Shown one piece after another: positions 17,488 through 25,971 of a DNA stretch of 64,000 nt. This stretch comes from Pseudomonas hunanensis (lineage in GTDB: Bacteria > Pseudomonadota > Gammaproteobacteria > Pseudomonadales > Pseudomonadaceae). Numbering within the stretch: the stretch's first letter is position 1; the number at the start of each line of letters is the position of its first letter. The stretch lies in NCBI RefSeq assembly GCF_013393325.1, contig NZ_QJRC01000087.1, forward strand, positions 1-64,000, written 5' to 3'. The notes beneath the pieces are model-generated. The model searched no databases and was not told the DNA's origin. It saw only the letters and a program-made list of their open reading frames with translations. Both the position numbers and the translations under genes were made by a program.

Positions 17488-17955
17488 TCAGGCGCCGCCA
17501 CAAGGTGCGCTTCGCACCAACCTCATGTGCAGCAGAGGGTAGGGCTGGCCCAAGCCATCGGTTTGCGAACGGCCGATGACTTCAAATCCTTCATGCAGGT
17601 AGAAGCCCAGCGCTTGCGGGTTTTGTTCGTTGACGTCCAGGCACTCGGCATTCAGTTCGTTGATGGCATAGCGCAGCAGGCGCTTGCCAACACCTTGGCC
17701 ACGGTGGGTAGGTGCGACGAACAGCATGTCCACCCGCCCGTTGGCGACCCCGGCGAAACCGCAGATCCGTTGGCGGTCCTTGCAGCAAATCAGCATCACT
17801 GCGTCGAGGTAGCGGCGCAGCACGTGTTCGCGCAGCAGCAGGATGTAGCCCTCTGGCAGGAAGTCGTGGGTGGCGCGTACCGAATCCTCCCATACCTGTA
17901 CCAATTCGCTGTAGTCGCACAAGCGCGGGGTTTGCAGCGTCAGTAGCGCAGGCAT
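17488..17955 (-). CDS. GNAT family N-acetyltransferase
   Basis: This is a 155-residue acetyltransferase of the YjaB/YafP-like kind. The acetyl-CoA site is visible as MLFVAPTHRGQGVGKRLL, followed by LDVNEQNPQALGFYLHEGFEVIG, both hallmarks of GNAT motifs A and B. The start at 17955 (MPALLTLQ) has GGAGG nine bases upstream and is preferred to one 33 bases further up. The substrate is unknown. It is the last minus-strand gene before the repeat-protein locus. Confidence 0.88.
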   Translation of the reverse strand: MPALLTLQTPRLCDYSELVQVWEDSVRATHDFLPEGYILLLREHVLRRYLDAVMLICCKDRQRICGFAGVANGRVDMLFVAPTHRGQGVGKRLLRYAINELNAECLDVNEQNPQALGFYLHEGFEVIGRSQTDGLGQPYPLLHMRLVRSAPCGGA

Positions 17956-18059
17956 GCCGGTATTCCTCCGTGACGGTAGGGAAAACATAGCAGGCCAACC
18001 ACCGGTCGGCTGGTTCGCGCAGCGCTTGAAGCTCGGGGTATGGAGGTCTATTAATTAAA

Positions 18060-18078
18060 CGTGGGAAAAAATCCCACG
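18060..18078. repeat. Short hairpin CGTGGGA/TCCCACG ahead of the repeat-protein gene
   Basis: A perfect 7-bp stem with a 5-nt A-rich loop lies in a region with few other signals, about 75 bp upstream of the 18154 start. It could be a leader structure, an operator or a terminator remnant. Confidence 0.4.
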
Positions 18079-18153
18079 CAAAGAAAAGAAAAAACCGAAA
18101 GCAGAATTCCTGACTGATTTGGCGTTCTCGTGGCGAAGACCTGGAGACGGACT

Positions 18154-18888
18154 ATGCAAATCCACCTGCTGTTCAAGAAGGCTTTACTCGCGGCTGCCGT
18201 AGCGGGCGTGCTGTCGACATCCATTGTCTTGATCCCTGATTCGATTACTCATGGCTCCAGTGCCTACGCCAAAGACGGCGGTGGTGGCGGTGGTGGCCAC
18301 GGCGGTGGCGGTGGCCATGGAGGTGGCGGCGGAAGCGGCGGTGGCGGTGGCCATGGAGGTGGCGGCGGAAGCGGCGGTGGCGGTGGCCATGGAGGTGGCG
18401 GCGGAAGCGGCGGTGGCGGTGGCCATGGAGGTGGCGGCGGAAGCGGCGGTGGCGGTGGCCATGGAGGTGGCGGCGGAAGCGGCGGCGGTGGCCACGGTGG
18501 TGGCGGTGGAAGTGGCAGTGGCGGCGGCCACGGCAGTGGAGGCGACGGCGGCGGCCATGCCGGCAACGGCAACAGTGGCAGCGGCCATGATGGCCAGGGC
18601 CACGACGGCAACTCGAACTCTGGGCGCAGCAGCAGTCATGCTGAAGCAGGTGACGATCATGGCAATCACGTGGGTGGTGAGCCCGGTGATGATCACGGCA
18701 ACCACGTTGGCGGTGAGCCCGGTGACGATCATGGCAACCATGTTGGCGGTGAGCCCGGGGATGATCATGGCAATCATGTCGGCGGCGAGCCTGGCGATGA
18801 TCACGGCAATCATGTTGGTGGTGAACCTGGCGATGATCACGGCAACCATGTGGGTGGCGAACCGGGTGATGACAACAGCAGAAGCTGA
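18154..18888 (+). CDS. Secreted Gly/His-rich tandem-repeat protein of unknown function
   Basis: This 244-residue protein has a signal peptide (about 1-40, basic FKK then a hydrophobic stretch, ending SSAYA). Residues about 42-130 consist of 12-residue HGGGGGSGGGGG units. A linker (about 130-166) is rich in G, S, N, H and D. Residues 167-238 are six exact copies of DDHGNHVGGEPG, and the tail is DDNSRS. The many His and Asp residues suggest metal binding, and the Gly tracts suggest a flexible exported filler or matrix protein; both are inferences. GGAG precedes the ATG. It is followed by a hairpin and then by a DUF6502-like gene on the same strand. Confidence 0.8.
   Translation: MQIHLLFKKALLAAAVAGVLSTSIVLIPDSITHGSSAYAKDGGGGGGGHGGGGGHGGGGGSGGGGGHGGGGGSGGGGGHGGGGGSGGGGGHGGGGGSGGGGGHGGGGGSGGGGHGGGGGSGSGGGHGSGGDGGGHAGNGNSGSGHDGQGHDGNSNSGRSSSHAEAGDDHGNHVGGEPGDDHGNHVGGEPGDDHGNHVGGEPGDDHGNHVGGEPGDDHGNHVGGEPGDDHGNHVGGEPGDDNSRS
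18313..18492 (+). repeat. Five 36-bp tandem repeats encoding HGGGGGSGGGGG
   Basis: Units start at 18313, 18349, 18385, 18421 and 18457 and are almost identical in DNA, including synonymous positions. Partial, diverged units flank the array. The DNA-level identity suggests recent expansion by slippage or recombination. Confidence 0.9.
18652..18867 (+). repeat. Six 36-bp tandem repeats encoding DDHGNHVGGEPG
   Basis: Units start at 18652, 18688, 18724, 18760, 18796 and 18832. The peptide is identical in all six, but synonymous codons vary (GAC/GAT, CAC/CAT, GGT/GGC), so the peptide appears conserved while the DNA has drifted. Confidence 0.93.
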
Positions 18889-18912
18889 TTGGCGCTGATT
18901 CGAAGCGGCCCG

Positions 18913-18939
18913 TACAAAACCCAGCGGACGGGTTTTGTA
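18913..18939 (+). terminator. Hairpin between the repeat-protein gene and the DUF6502-like gene
   Basis: TACAAAACCC-AGCGGAC-GGGTTTTGTA is a perfect 10-bp stem with a 7-nt loop. It is too AT-rich for a classic terminator and may instead be a partial attenuator or RNA processing site setting the ratio of the two genes. Confidence 0.5.
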
Positions 18940-18972
18940 TGAGCAGGATTCATATGTCAAGGAATGCGCTCA

Positions 18973-19818
18973 ATGCAATCGCCCGCCTTACCCCCCTCGA
19001 TGTTAAGCGCGCTGCGGCGTGTCATGCGCCCTTTGGTGCGTTTGATGCTACGCAAGGGGGTGACCTACACGATGTTCGCCGACCTGCTCAAGGAAGTGTT
19101 CGTCGAGGTTGCGCATCGCGAGTTTCGTCTGAACGACACCGCACCAAGTGACAGCCGCATCAGCCTGCTTACAGGCGTACATCGTAAAGATGTTCGACGG
19201 CTGCGCAGCGAGGGCGATACGGTGCTTGCGGCCCTGCCCGCGAATATCACGCTAGGCGCACAGTTGGTCAGCGTCTGGACTACCACTGCGCCATTCTGTT
19301 CCGTACCTGGTCAGGCACTGGCGCTGCCGAGGCTGGCCAGCGTGGGGGGGGATTGCTCATTTGATGCCCTGGTGGCCAAGGTCAGCACCGATATCCGCGG
19401 CCGGGTGGTGCTGGATGAATGGTTGCGCCTGGGTGTGGTGCGGCTCGACGAGCAGGATTGCGTTCACCTGCAAGCTCAGGCATTCGTGCCGCAAAAGGGC
19501 TTTGATGAAAAAGCCGCCTACTTCGGTCACAACCTGCATGACCATGCCTGCGCAGCAGTACACAACCTCAGCGACGACGGCCAACCATTTTTTGAACGTA
19601 GCGTGCACTACGACGCCCTGAGCCTGGCAAGTGTCGAGCATGTGCGTGAGGTGGTCGCCAAGGATGGCATGCAGACGCTGCTTGCCTTCAGCCACCTTGC
19701 AGCCGAGCTGGAAAGCGTCGATGAGCCCAGTGCCGAGCAACGCCAGCGCATCACTGTCGGGCTTTATTTCTACACTGAAGCTACCGATCCCGATTCGTCG
19801 AAGACACCCGGCCCATGA
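18973..19818 (+). CDS. DUF6502-like protein (predicted cytoplasmic, helix-turn-helix-like N-terminus)
   Basis: This 281-residue protein has no signal peptide. Residues about 10-85 (RRVMRPLVRLMLRKGVTYTMFADLLKE, then ISLLTGVHRKDVRRL) resemble a winged-helix-like unit and match what I recall of DUF6502. The rest is mixed alpha/beta with HNLHDHACAAVHNL. AAGGA lies nine bases before the ATG at 18973, so that start is preferred over the one nine bases upstream. It overlaps the next gene by 4 nt (ATGA), implying co-translation with the secreted DUF5666-like protein. A regulatory role is possible but unproven. Confidence 0.75.
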   Translation: MQSPALPPSMLSALRRVMRPLVRLMLRKGVTYTMFADLLKEVFVEVAHREFRLNDTAPSDSRISLLTGVHRKDVRRLRSEGDTVLAALPANITLGAQLVSVWTTTAPFCSVPGQALALPRLASVGGDCSFDALVAKVSTDIRGRVVLDEWLRLGVVRLDEQDCVHLQAQAFVPQKGFDEKAAYFGHNLHDHACAAVHNLSDDGQPFFERSVHYDALSLASVEHVREVVAKDGMQTLLAFSHLAAELESVDEPSAEQRQRITVGLYFYTEATDPDSSKTPGP

Positions 19819-21584
19819 CTCTTCTTGCGCGCTGCCTCAGTGCTGTCACGTTCGCCCTGGTTTTCGGGTTGAACCTGATAGCGCCTGCCGAGGTAGTTGC
19901 GGCGCCGGTGTGTGTCAGCCGGGACGAGGTGGGTATGGCCGGTGCTGCAGGTATGCAATTTCCCGGCGGCGTGGGCGGTACCGGGGCCAGGGCGGGTGGT
20001 GTCGGTGGTACCGGCGCGCCACTTCAGCAACGCCCCGGTGGCACGGGTGGTACTGGGGCGGTGGCGGAAGGTGTGGACGGTACCTACTTCGATCACAGCC
20101 ACGGTGGGGTAGGCGGTACCGGTGCGCCGATCCAGCGCCCGGGCGGTACGGGCGGCACAGGTATTGTCGGCACTATCACCGGGTTCGCCTCGATCTGCGT
20201 CAATGGCATGGAGGTGCACTATGGCAAGGACGTACCCGTGAGTGAAAACGGGGCGCCTGCCAGCAGTGGTCACTTGGCGATCGGGCAAGTGGTGGCGGTG
20301 GAGGCGTTCGCCACCCAGCGTGGTCTGCAAGCAGGGCGCATTTCGATCCTCAACGTCTTCGAAGGGCCGCTAACGGCGCTGCCCAATGCCTCGGCCCCCC
20401 TGCGAGTCATGGGCCAACCTGTGCGGCTTGCCGCTGGCGCGCGGGTGGCTGAAGGGCTGCGCCCGGGCGAGCCCGTGAGGGTCAGCGGCCTGCGTGATGC
20501 CCGGGGCGAAGTGGTGGCGACACGTATCGAACGGGCGCCGGGGTTGAGGGAGGCCAGCGCCATCGGTGCGGTAGATCGTGCTGGCAACCTTCAGGGGTTG
20601 AAGCTGGGTACCCGTGTGGCCCCTGCACGGGAAGTGCTGGTGCGCGGCCAGTGGACCGGGCGCCAGCTGGAAGTGGCGCAAACCCGCCCCGACCCGAGCC
20701 TGCCTTTTGCTGGCCGAGTCCAGCAGGCAGTGGTCGAAGGGTTGGTGCAGCGCACTCAGGCACGGCAACTGGTGGTTGCAGGCATCAATGTGACGTTGGG
20801 GCAAGGCACTGTAATTGTTGGCAGGCAGCCTGCGACGTTGGCGCTTGATCAACGTGTGCGGGTAAGCGGGGTACTCAGTGGTACTCACGAGTTGCGGGCA
20901 ACCCGTGTGGAGTTCCAGGGAGACCGTATCGACAATCCGGACAGAAGCCATTCGGGGCACGATGGCGAGCAGGAAAGGAGCAGCTCCGGCGGCTCCAGCA
21001 ACAGTGATCATGGCGCAAGCGATGCGACCAGCGTGCGCAATGAAGCCAGTGATGATCACCGTGGGCGCAGTGCCGTTGACGACTCCAGTGGCCATGGCAG
21101 CGGGGGTGGCGTGGAAAAATCTGGAAAGTCGGAACACCTCGACGCTGTGGAGCAGGCCGAGCGGAGTAACAGCGGAAGTTCTGATCGGGTGGAAAAGGTC
21201 GAAGTCGAAAAGGTCGAGAAGGTCGATAAGGGCGAAAAGGTCGAAAAGCCTGAGAAGGTAGAGAAGGTAGAGAAGGTAGAGAAGGTAGAGAAGGTAGAGA
21301 AGGTAGAGAAGGTAGAGAAGGTAGAGAAGGTAGAGAAAGTAGAGAAAGTAGAGAAAGTAGAGAAAGTAGAGAAAGTAGAGAAAGTAGAAAAGGTAGAGAA
21401 AGTAGAAAAGGTAGAGAAAGTCGAAAAGCCTGAAAAAGTTGAGAAGGTTGAGAAAGTAGAAAGAGTCGAAAAGGTAGAGAAAGTTGAGCTGCCGGAGAAA
21501 GTAGAAAAAATCGAGAAAGTCGAAAAGCCGGAAAAGGTCGAGACTGCCGAAAAAGTCGAGCATCCAGAGCGATCCGGGCGTTAG
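19815..21584 (+). CDS. Secreted DUF5666-like protein with GGTGGTG repeats and a long KVE repeat tail
   Basis: This 589-residue protein has a signal peptide (about 1-30, ending AEVVAA). Residues about 50-115 carry six GG(V/T)GGTG motifs. Residues about 115-370 form several beta-rich DUF5666-like units (GTITGFASICVNGMEV, APLRVMGQPVRLAAG, ASAIGAVDRAGNLQGL, QLVVAGINVTLG). A Ser/Asp/His-rich linker (about 375-455) leads to a tail of about 130 residues made almost entirely of KVE triplets, broken by KPE and ending HPERSGR. The tail should be a highly charged extended helix, which could span the periplasm or bind a polyanion; this is inference. It is coupled to the DUF6502-like gene and followed by a predicted outer-membrane barrel gene. 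Confidence 0.78.
   Translation: MTLLARCLSAVTFALVFGLNLIAPAEVVAAPVCVSRDEVGMAGAAGMQFPGGVGGTGARAGGVGGTGAPLQQRPGGTGGTGAVAEGVDGTYFDHSHGGVGGTGAPIQRPGGTGGTGIVGTITGFASICVNGMEVHYGKDVPVSENGAPASSGHLAIGQVVAVEAFATQRGLQAGRISILNVFEGPLTALPNASAPLRVMGQPVRLAAGARVAEGLRPGEPVRVSGLRDARGEVVATRIERAPGLREASAIGAVDRAGNLQGLKLGTRVAPAREVLVRGQWTGRQLEVAQTRPDPSLPFAGRVQQAVVEGLVQRTQARQLVVAGINVTLGQGTVIVGRQPATLALDQRVRVSGVLSGTHELRATRVEFQGDRIDNPDRSHSGHDGEQERSSSGGSSNSDHGASDATSVRNEASDDHRGRSAVDDSSGHGSGGGVEKSGKSEHLDAVEQAERSNSGSSDRVEKVEVEKVEKVDKGEKVEKPEKVEKVEKVEKVEKVEKVEKVEKVEKVEKVEKVEKVEKVEKVEKVEKVEKVEKVEKVEKPEKVEKVEKVERVEKVEKVELPEKVEKIEKVEKPEKVETAEKVEHPERSGR
21249..21430 (+). repeat. 9-bp microsatellite (GTAGAGAAG/A) encoding KVE triplets
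   Basis: More than fifteen consecutive near-identical 9-bp units lie within the DUF5666-like gene, with two sub-blocks (gtagagaag, then gtagagaaa). Because the unit is a multiple of three, copy-number change would alter tail length without shifting the frame. Confidence 0.9.
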
Positions 21585-21638
21585 CCAACTAGGCTGGGTA
21601 AGTCCGACCACACTTCCCAAAAGGGTACTGAGGTGCAG

Positions 21639-22388
21639 ATGAGACCAGCGCTCCCTCTTTTCGCTTGCTTGCTGTCATGCACCAGTGCCTCGGCCTTGGC
21701 CGATACCTTCAGCGCCGCCATCGGCATGGACTATTCAAGTGGCGACTATGGCACCGGCACCACGTCGGAAATATGGTACATGCCGGTGGTCGGCAAGTAC
21801 GAGACCGGCCCTATGACCTACAAGGTAACTGTGCCCTGGTTGCGCATCACCAACCCCGAAGTCGGCCCCAGTGGTGACCCCTTGCCTGGCGGTTGCCGGG
21901 ACGTGGAAAGCGGGCTGGGCGACACGGTTGCCAGCGCCGGCTATGCGCTGCTCGATGGCAGTGACGGTGGCCTGATGCTGGACCTGATCGGCAAGGTCAA
22001 ATTCCCCACCGCCGATGAAGACCAGTGCCTGGGCACCGGTGAGTACGACTACACCGCCCAGGTCGACATCACCAAGGGCTTTGGCCTGGTCACCGGGTTC
22101 GCCACGCTGGGCTGGAAGAAGTTCGGTGACCCACCCGACAGCAACTTCGACGACCCGGTATTTGCCAGCCTCGGCTTTGCGCTACCCGTGGCTGCGGGCA
22201 CTTCGGCAGGTGCTTCCTATGATTGGCGGCAAAAAGTGGTCTCGACCGGATCGCAGATCCAGGAACTGACGCTGTTCCTCACCCACAAGCTCAACCAGCA
22301 GTGGAAAGTACAACTCTACGCGGTCAAAGGCTTCTCGGATGCCAGCCCGGATGCCGAGGGCGGCCTGATGCTATTTCACACGTTCTGA
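21639..22388 (+). CDS. Predicted small outer-membrane beta-barrel protein of unknown function
   Basis: This 249-residue protein has a signal peptide (MRPALPLFACLLSCTSASALA, then DTFSAAIGMDYSSGDYG). The body is rich in alternating amphipathic strands (SEIWYMPVVGKYE, MTYKVTVPWLRI, GLMLDLIGKVKFP, QVDITKGFGLVTGFATLGWKK) and it ends GGLMLFHTF with a C-terminal Phe, the BAM recognition feature. Two Cys (GGCRDV and EDQCLG) could form a disulfide. The start at 21639 has GAGG upstream. It lies about 50 bp after the DUF5666-like gene and is probably in the same operon. I recognise no named family with confidence. Confidence 0.72.
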   Translation: MRPALPLFACLLSCTSASALADTFSAAIGMDYSSGDYGTGTTSEIWYMPVVGKYETGPMTYKVTVPWLRITNPEVGPSGDPLPGGCRDVESGLGDTVASAGYALLDGSDGGLMLDLIGKVKFPTADEDQCLGTGEYDYTAQVDITKGFGLVTGFATLGWKKFGDPPDSNFDDPVFASLGFALPVAAGTSAGASYDWRQKVVSTGSQIQELTLFLTHKLNQQWKVQLYAVKGFSDASPDAEGGLMLFHTF

Positions 22389-22391
22389 CAA

Positions 22392-22444
22392 AAAAGCCCC
22401 TGCGCCGGTAGTTCCTGGTGGGGAGTGCCGGGGCAGGGGCTTTT
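22392..22444. terminator. Bidirectional terminator between the barrel gene and rimO
   Basis: AAAAGCCCCTGC (22392-22403) pairs with GCAGGGGCTTTT (22433-22444). The 12-bp stem has A and T tails on both sides and the intervening loop also contains inverted segments. Confidence 0.88.
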
Positions 22445-22459
22445 CATGTTTCAGCCGTT

Positions 22460-23791
22460 TTAGATAGGCTCTGCCCACATGTCGTATTCGTCGGCATCCA
22501 CGACACGGCAACGCACTTTGTCGCCTGGCTTGAAACCATGGTCACCGTCGATGAACACGCTGCCGTCGATTTCCGGGGCATCGAAGAAGCTGCGGCCAAC
22601 CGAACCCTGCTCCTCGACTTCGTCGATCAGCACCTCGATTTCCTTACCGATGCGCAGTTGCAGGCGGGCGGTGCTGATGGCTTGTTGGTGGGCCATGAAG
22701 CGGTCCCAGCGCTCTTGTTTGATGTCGTCCGGCACTTCTTCCAGGCCCAGGTCGTTGGCCGGGGCGCCTTCCACCGGCGAGTACTGGAAGCAGCCAACGC
22801 GGTCGAGCTGGGCCTCGGTCAGCCAGTCCAGCAGGTACTGGAAGTCTTCCTCGGTCTCGCCCGGGAAGCCGACGATGAAGGTAGAGCGGATCACCAACTC
22901 AGGGCACTGTTCGCGCCAGTTCTTGATGCGCGCCAGGGTGCGGTCTTCGAAGGCCGGGCGCTTCATCGACTTGAGCACTTTCGGGCTGGCGTGCTGGAAC
23001 GGGATGTCCAGGTACGGCAGGATCTTGCCGGCGGCCATCAGCGGGATCACGTCGTCCACGTTCGGGTATGGGTACACGTAGTGCAGACGGACCCAGGCGC
23101 CCAGGCTGCTCAGCGCTTCGCACAGCTCAAGCATGCGGGTCTTGACCGGGCGGCCATTCCAGAAGTCGGTCTTGTACTTGACGTCGACGCCGTAGGCGCT
23201 GGTGTCCTGGGAAATGACCAGGATCTCCTTCACGCCAGCCTTCACCAGGCGCTCGGCCTCGCTCAGCACTTCGCCCACCGGGCGGCTGACCAGCTTGCCG
23301 CGCATCGACGGGATGATGCAGAAACTGCAGCTGTGGTTGCAGCCTTCGGAAATTTTCAGGTACGCATAGTGGCGCGGGGTCAGCTTGACACCCTGTGGCG
23401 GCACCAGGTCGATCAGTGGGTTGTGGTCCTGACGCGGCGGCACCACTTCGTGCACGGCGTTGACTACCTGCTCGTACTGCTGCGGGCCGGTGACCGACAG
23501 CACGCTCGGGTGCACGTCGCGGATGCTGCCTTCTTCTACGCCCATGCAGCCGGTAACGATGACCTTGCCGTTTTCCTTGATCGCTTCGCCGATCACTTCC
23601 AGCGACTCGGCCTTGGCGCTGTCGATGAAGCCGCAGGTGTTGACCACCACAACGTCGGCGTCCTCGTAGGTGGGCACGACTTCATAGCCTTCCATGCGCA
23701 GCTGGGTCAGGATGCGCTCGGAATCGACCAGGGCTTTTGGGCAACCCAGGCTTACGAAACCTACCTTGGGGGTGGCGGGCGTGGTGGACAT
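22460..23791 (-). CDS. rimO: Ribosomal protein S12 methylthiotransferase RimO
   Basis: This 443-residue radical-SAM enzyme adds a methylthio group to Asp88 of ribosomal protein S12. It has the three-domain layout of the family: N-terminal UPF0004 domain with three cysteines ([25 protein letters not shown]), radical SAM core with CNHSCSFC (CxxxCxxC, near residue 155), and C-terminal TRAM domain (about 375-440). The start at 23791 has GAGG six bases upstream; the longer frame is non-coding. Confidence 0.96.
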   Translation of the reverse strand: MSTTPATPKVGFVSLGCPKALVDSERILTQLRMEGYEVVPTYEDADVVVVNTCGFIDSAKAESLEVIGEAIKENGKVIVTGCMGVEEGSIRDVHPSVLSVTGPQQYEQVVNAVHEVVPPRQDHNPLIDLVPPQGVKLTPRHYAYLKISEGCNHSCSFCIIPSMRGKLVSRPVGEVLSEAERLVKAGVKEILVISQDTSAYGVDVKYKTDFWNGRPVKTRMLELCEALSSLGAWVRLHYVYPYPNVDDVIPLMAAGKILPYLDIPFQHASPKVLKSMKRPAFEDRTLARIKNWREQCPELVIRSTFIVGFPGETEEDFQYLLDWLTEAQLDRVGCFQYSPVEGAPANDLGLEEVPDDIKQERWDRFMAHQQAISTARLQLRIGKEIEVLIDEVEEQGSVGRSFFDAPEIDGSVFIDGDHGFKPGDKVRCRVVDADEYDMWAEPI

Positions 23792-24026
23792 GACTAACCT
23801 CGGTATTGAATGCAGGTCGCCCGGCCGGAATCGCGGGCGATCTTGACGGGCGCTTTGGGCGCCTCTGATCAAAAAGTGCGCAATTCTAGCGAGCGCAAGA
23901 GCGCTTGACCAGCAGAAATACGACGAACGCTGCGCTATGCTTCGCGCCGTTGCGCCAGCGTACCTTCATGGGCCTGGTAGCAGAGTGATTACCAAGGGCC
24001 GTGATGGCCGTGTGCGGGAGTGGTCG

Positions 24027-25937
24027 ATGGTTCAGGCAAGCAGTCACGCTGAGGGCGGGCACGAGGGCAAGCAGGGGGCAGCGCGGTCGCTGGGCCTGCT
24101 CGTGGCGGCGGTCGGGGTGGTTTATGGCGATATCGGCACCAGCCCGTTGTATACCCTCAAGGAAGTTTTTACCGGCGGTTATGGGGTGCCGGTCAACCAT
24201 GATGGTGTGCTGGGGATCCTGTCGCTGATCCTGTGGTCGCTGCTGTGGGTGGTTTCGTTCAAGTACGTGATGTTCATCCTGCGCGCCGACAACCAGGGCG
24301 AGGGCGGCACCATGGCCCTGACCGCGCTGGCGCGACGGGCCACGGCGGCCTATCCGCGGCTGCGCACGCTGATGGTGATTTGCGGGTTGATCGGCGCTTC
24401 GTTGTTTTATGGCGACAGCATGATCACCCCGGCAGTATCGGTGCTGTCGGCAGTGGAGGGCATGGGCCTGGCGTTTGACGGTATCGACCATTGGGTAGTG
24501 CCGATTTCGCTGGTGGTACTGGTGGCACTGTTCCTGGTGCAGAAGCACGGTACCGAGACGATCGGCAAACTGTTCGGCCCGATCATGGTCACCTGGTTCG
24601 TGGTGCTGGGCGCGCTCGGTGTGCATGGCATCTCGCAGAGCCCGGAAGTGCTCAAGGCCTTCAACCCAGGCTGGGCGGTGAACTTCTTCGTGGTGCACCC
24701 CGGCATGGGCGTGGCCATTCTCGGCGCGGTGGTGCTGGCGCTGACCGGTGCCGAGGCGCTGTACGCCGACATGGGGCATTTTGGCCGCAAGCCGATCGCC
24801 CGGGCCTGGTTCATCCTGGTGCTACCCGCGCTGGTGCTCAACTATTTCGGCCAGGGTGCACTGCTGCTGCAAAACCCGGAGGCAGCACGTAACCCCTTCT
24901 ACCTGCTGGCACCGAGCTGGGCGCTGTTGCCGTTGGTCGGGTTGGCCACGATGGCCACGGTGATTGCCTCGCAGGCGGTCATTTCCGGGGCGTTTTCCCT
25001 GACTCGCCAGGCCATTCAGCTGGGTTACATCCCGCGCATGCAGATCCAGCACACCTCCAGCGACGAACAGGGGCAGATCTACATCGGCGCGGTGAACTGG
25101 ACGCTGATGGTGGGTGTTGTGTTGCTGGTGATCGGCTTCGAGTCGTCAGGCGCTCTGGCTGCGGCCTACGGGGTGGCGGTGACCGGTACCATGCTGATGA
25201 CCACCATCCTGGTGTCGGCGGTGATGCTGCTGCTGTGGAAGTGGCCGCCGGTGCTCGCCGTGCCGCTTCTGATGGGCTTCCTGTTCGTCGACGGGCTGTT
25301 CTTCGCCGCCAACGTGCCGAAAATCGTCCAGGGCGGTGCCTTCCCGGTGTTGGCTGGCGGTGTACTGTTCCTGCTGATGAGCACCTGGAAGCGCGGCAAG
25401 CAGATTCTGGTGGAGCGCATCGACGAAGGCGCACTGCCGTTACCGCTGTTCATCAGCAGTATCCGCATTCAGCCGCCGCACCGGGTTGAAGGTACGGCGG
25501 TATTCCTGACCGCACGTTCCGATGCCGTGCCGCATGCACTGTTGCACAACATGCTGCACAACCAGGTGCTGCACAGCCAGGTGGTGCTGTTGACCGTGGT
25601 CAGCGAAGACCAGCCACGGGTACCAGAGCATGAGCGTTTCGAGGTAGAGGCCTACGGCGACGGATTCTTCCGTGTGTTGCTGCACTTCGGTTTCATGGAT
25701 GAGCCGGACGTGCCGGCGGCGTTGAAGCTGTGTCATCTGGATGACCTGGACTTCACGCCGATGCGCACCACCTACTTCCTCAGCCGCGAGACGGTGATCG
25801 CGTCGCGGCTGGAAGGGATGTCGCGCTGGCGAGGCAACCTGTTTGCGTTCCTGTTGAAGAATGCCAATGGCAACCTGCGCTTCTTCAACCTGCCACTCAA
25901 CCGAGTGATCGAGCTGGGAACTCAGGTCGAGATCTGA
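24027..25937 (+). CDS. kup: Low-affinity K+ transporter Kup
   Basis: This 636-residue potassium:proton symporter of the KUP/HAK/KT family has about twelve membrane helices in the first 440 residues and a cytoplasmic C-terminal domain. The signature [18 protein letters not shown] is near residue 30 and DNQGEGG(T/M) follows. The start at 24027 has GGAG seven bases upstream; the track upstream of it is non-coding. A GC-rich hairpin follows the stop. Confidence 0.96.
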   Translation: MVQASSHAEGGHEGKQGAARSLGLLVAAVGVVYGDIGTSPLYTLKEVFTGGYGVPVNHDGVLGILSLILWSLLWVVSFKYVMFILRADNQGEGGTMALTALARRATAAYPRLRTLMVICGLIGASLFYGDSMITPAVSVLSAVEGMGLAFDGIDHWVVPISLVVLVALFLVQKHGTETIGKLFGPIMVTWFVVLGALGVHGISQSPEVLKAFNPGWAVNFFVVHPGMGVAILGAVVLALTGAEALYADMGHFGRKPIARAWFILVLPALVLNYFGQGALLLQNPEAARNPFYLLAPSWALLPLVGLATMATVIASQAVISGAFSLTRQAIQLGYIPRMQIQHTSSDEQGQIYIGAVNWTLMVGVVLLVIGFESSGALAAAYGVAVTGTMLMTTILVSAVMLLLWKWPPVLAVPLLMGFLFVDGLFFAANVPKIVQGGAFPVLAGGVLFLLMSTWKRGKQILVERIDEGALPLPLFISSIRIQPPHRVEGTAVFLTARSDAVPHALLHNMLHNQVLHSQVVLLTVVSEDQPRVPEHERFEVEAYGDGFFRVLLHFGFMDEPDVPAALKLCHLDDLDFTPMRTTYFLSRETVIASRLEGMSRWRGNLFAFLLKNANGNLRFFNLPLNRVIELGTQVEI

Positions 25938-25944
25938 ATGCCAA

Positions 25945-25963
25945 GGGGCCGCAAAGCGGCCCC
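25945..25963. terminator. Hairpin between convergent kup and acvB-like genes
   Basis: GGGGCCGC-AAA-GCGGCCCC forms an 8-bp perfect stem in a 34-bp gap. It lacks a clear T-run. The same hairpin core occurs at 2987-3003. Confidence 0.6.
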
Positions 25964-25971
25964 AATCATTG

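Noticed and set aside
18313..18867. Regular 36-bp repeats considered as a CRISPR array
   Set aside because: The units are directly contiguous with no unique spacers, lie in a coding frame, and no cas genes are nearby.
20370..21620. A minus-strand frame that looks like a membrane protein rich in Phe, Leu and Tyr
   Set aside because: It is the reverse complement of the KVE microsatellite; the apparent hydrophobic helices are an artefact of the repeat.
23937..24026. Upstream extension of kup to the first start in its frame
   Set aside because: The start at 24027 has a ribosome site and the usual family length; the added residues are unlike Kup.
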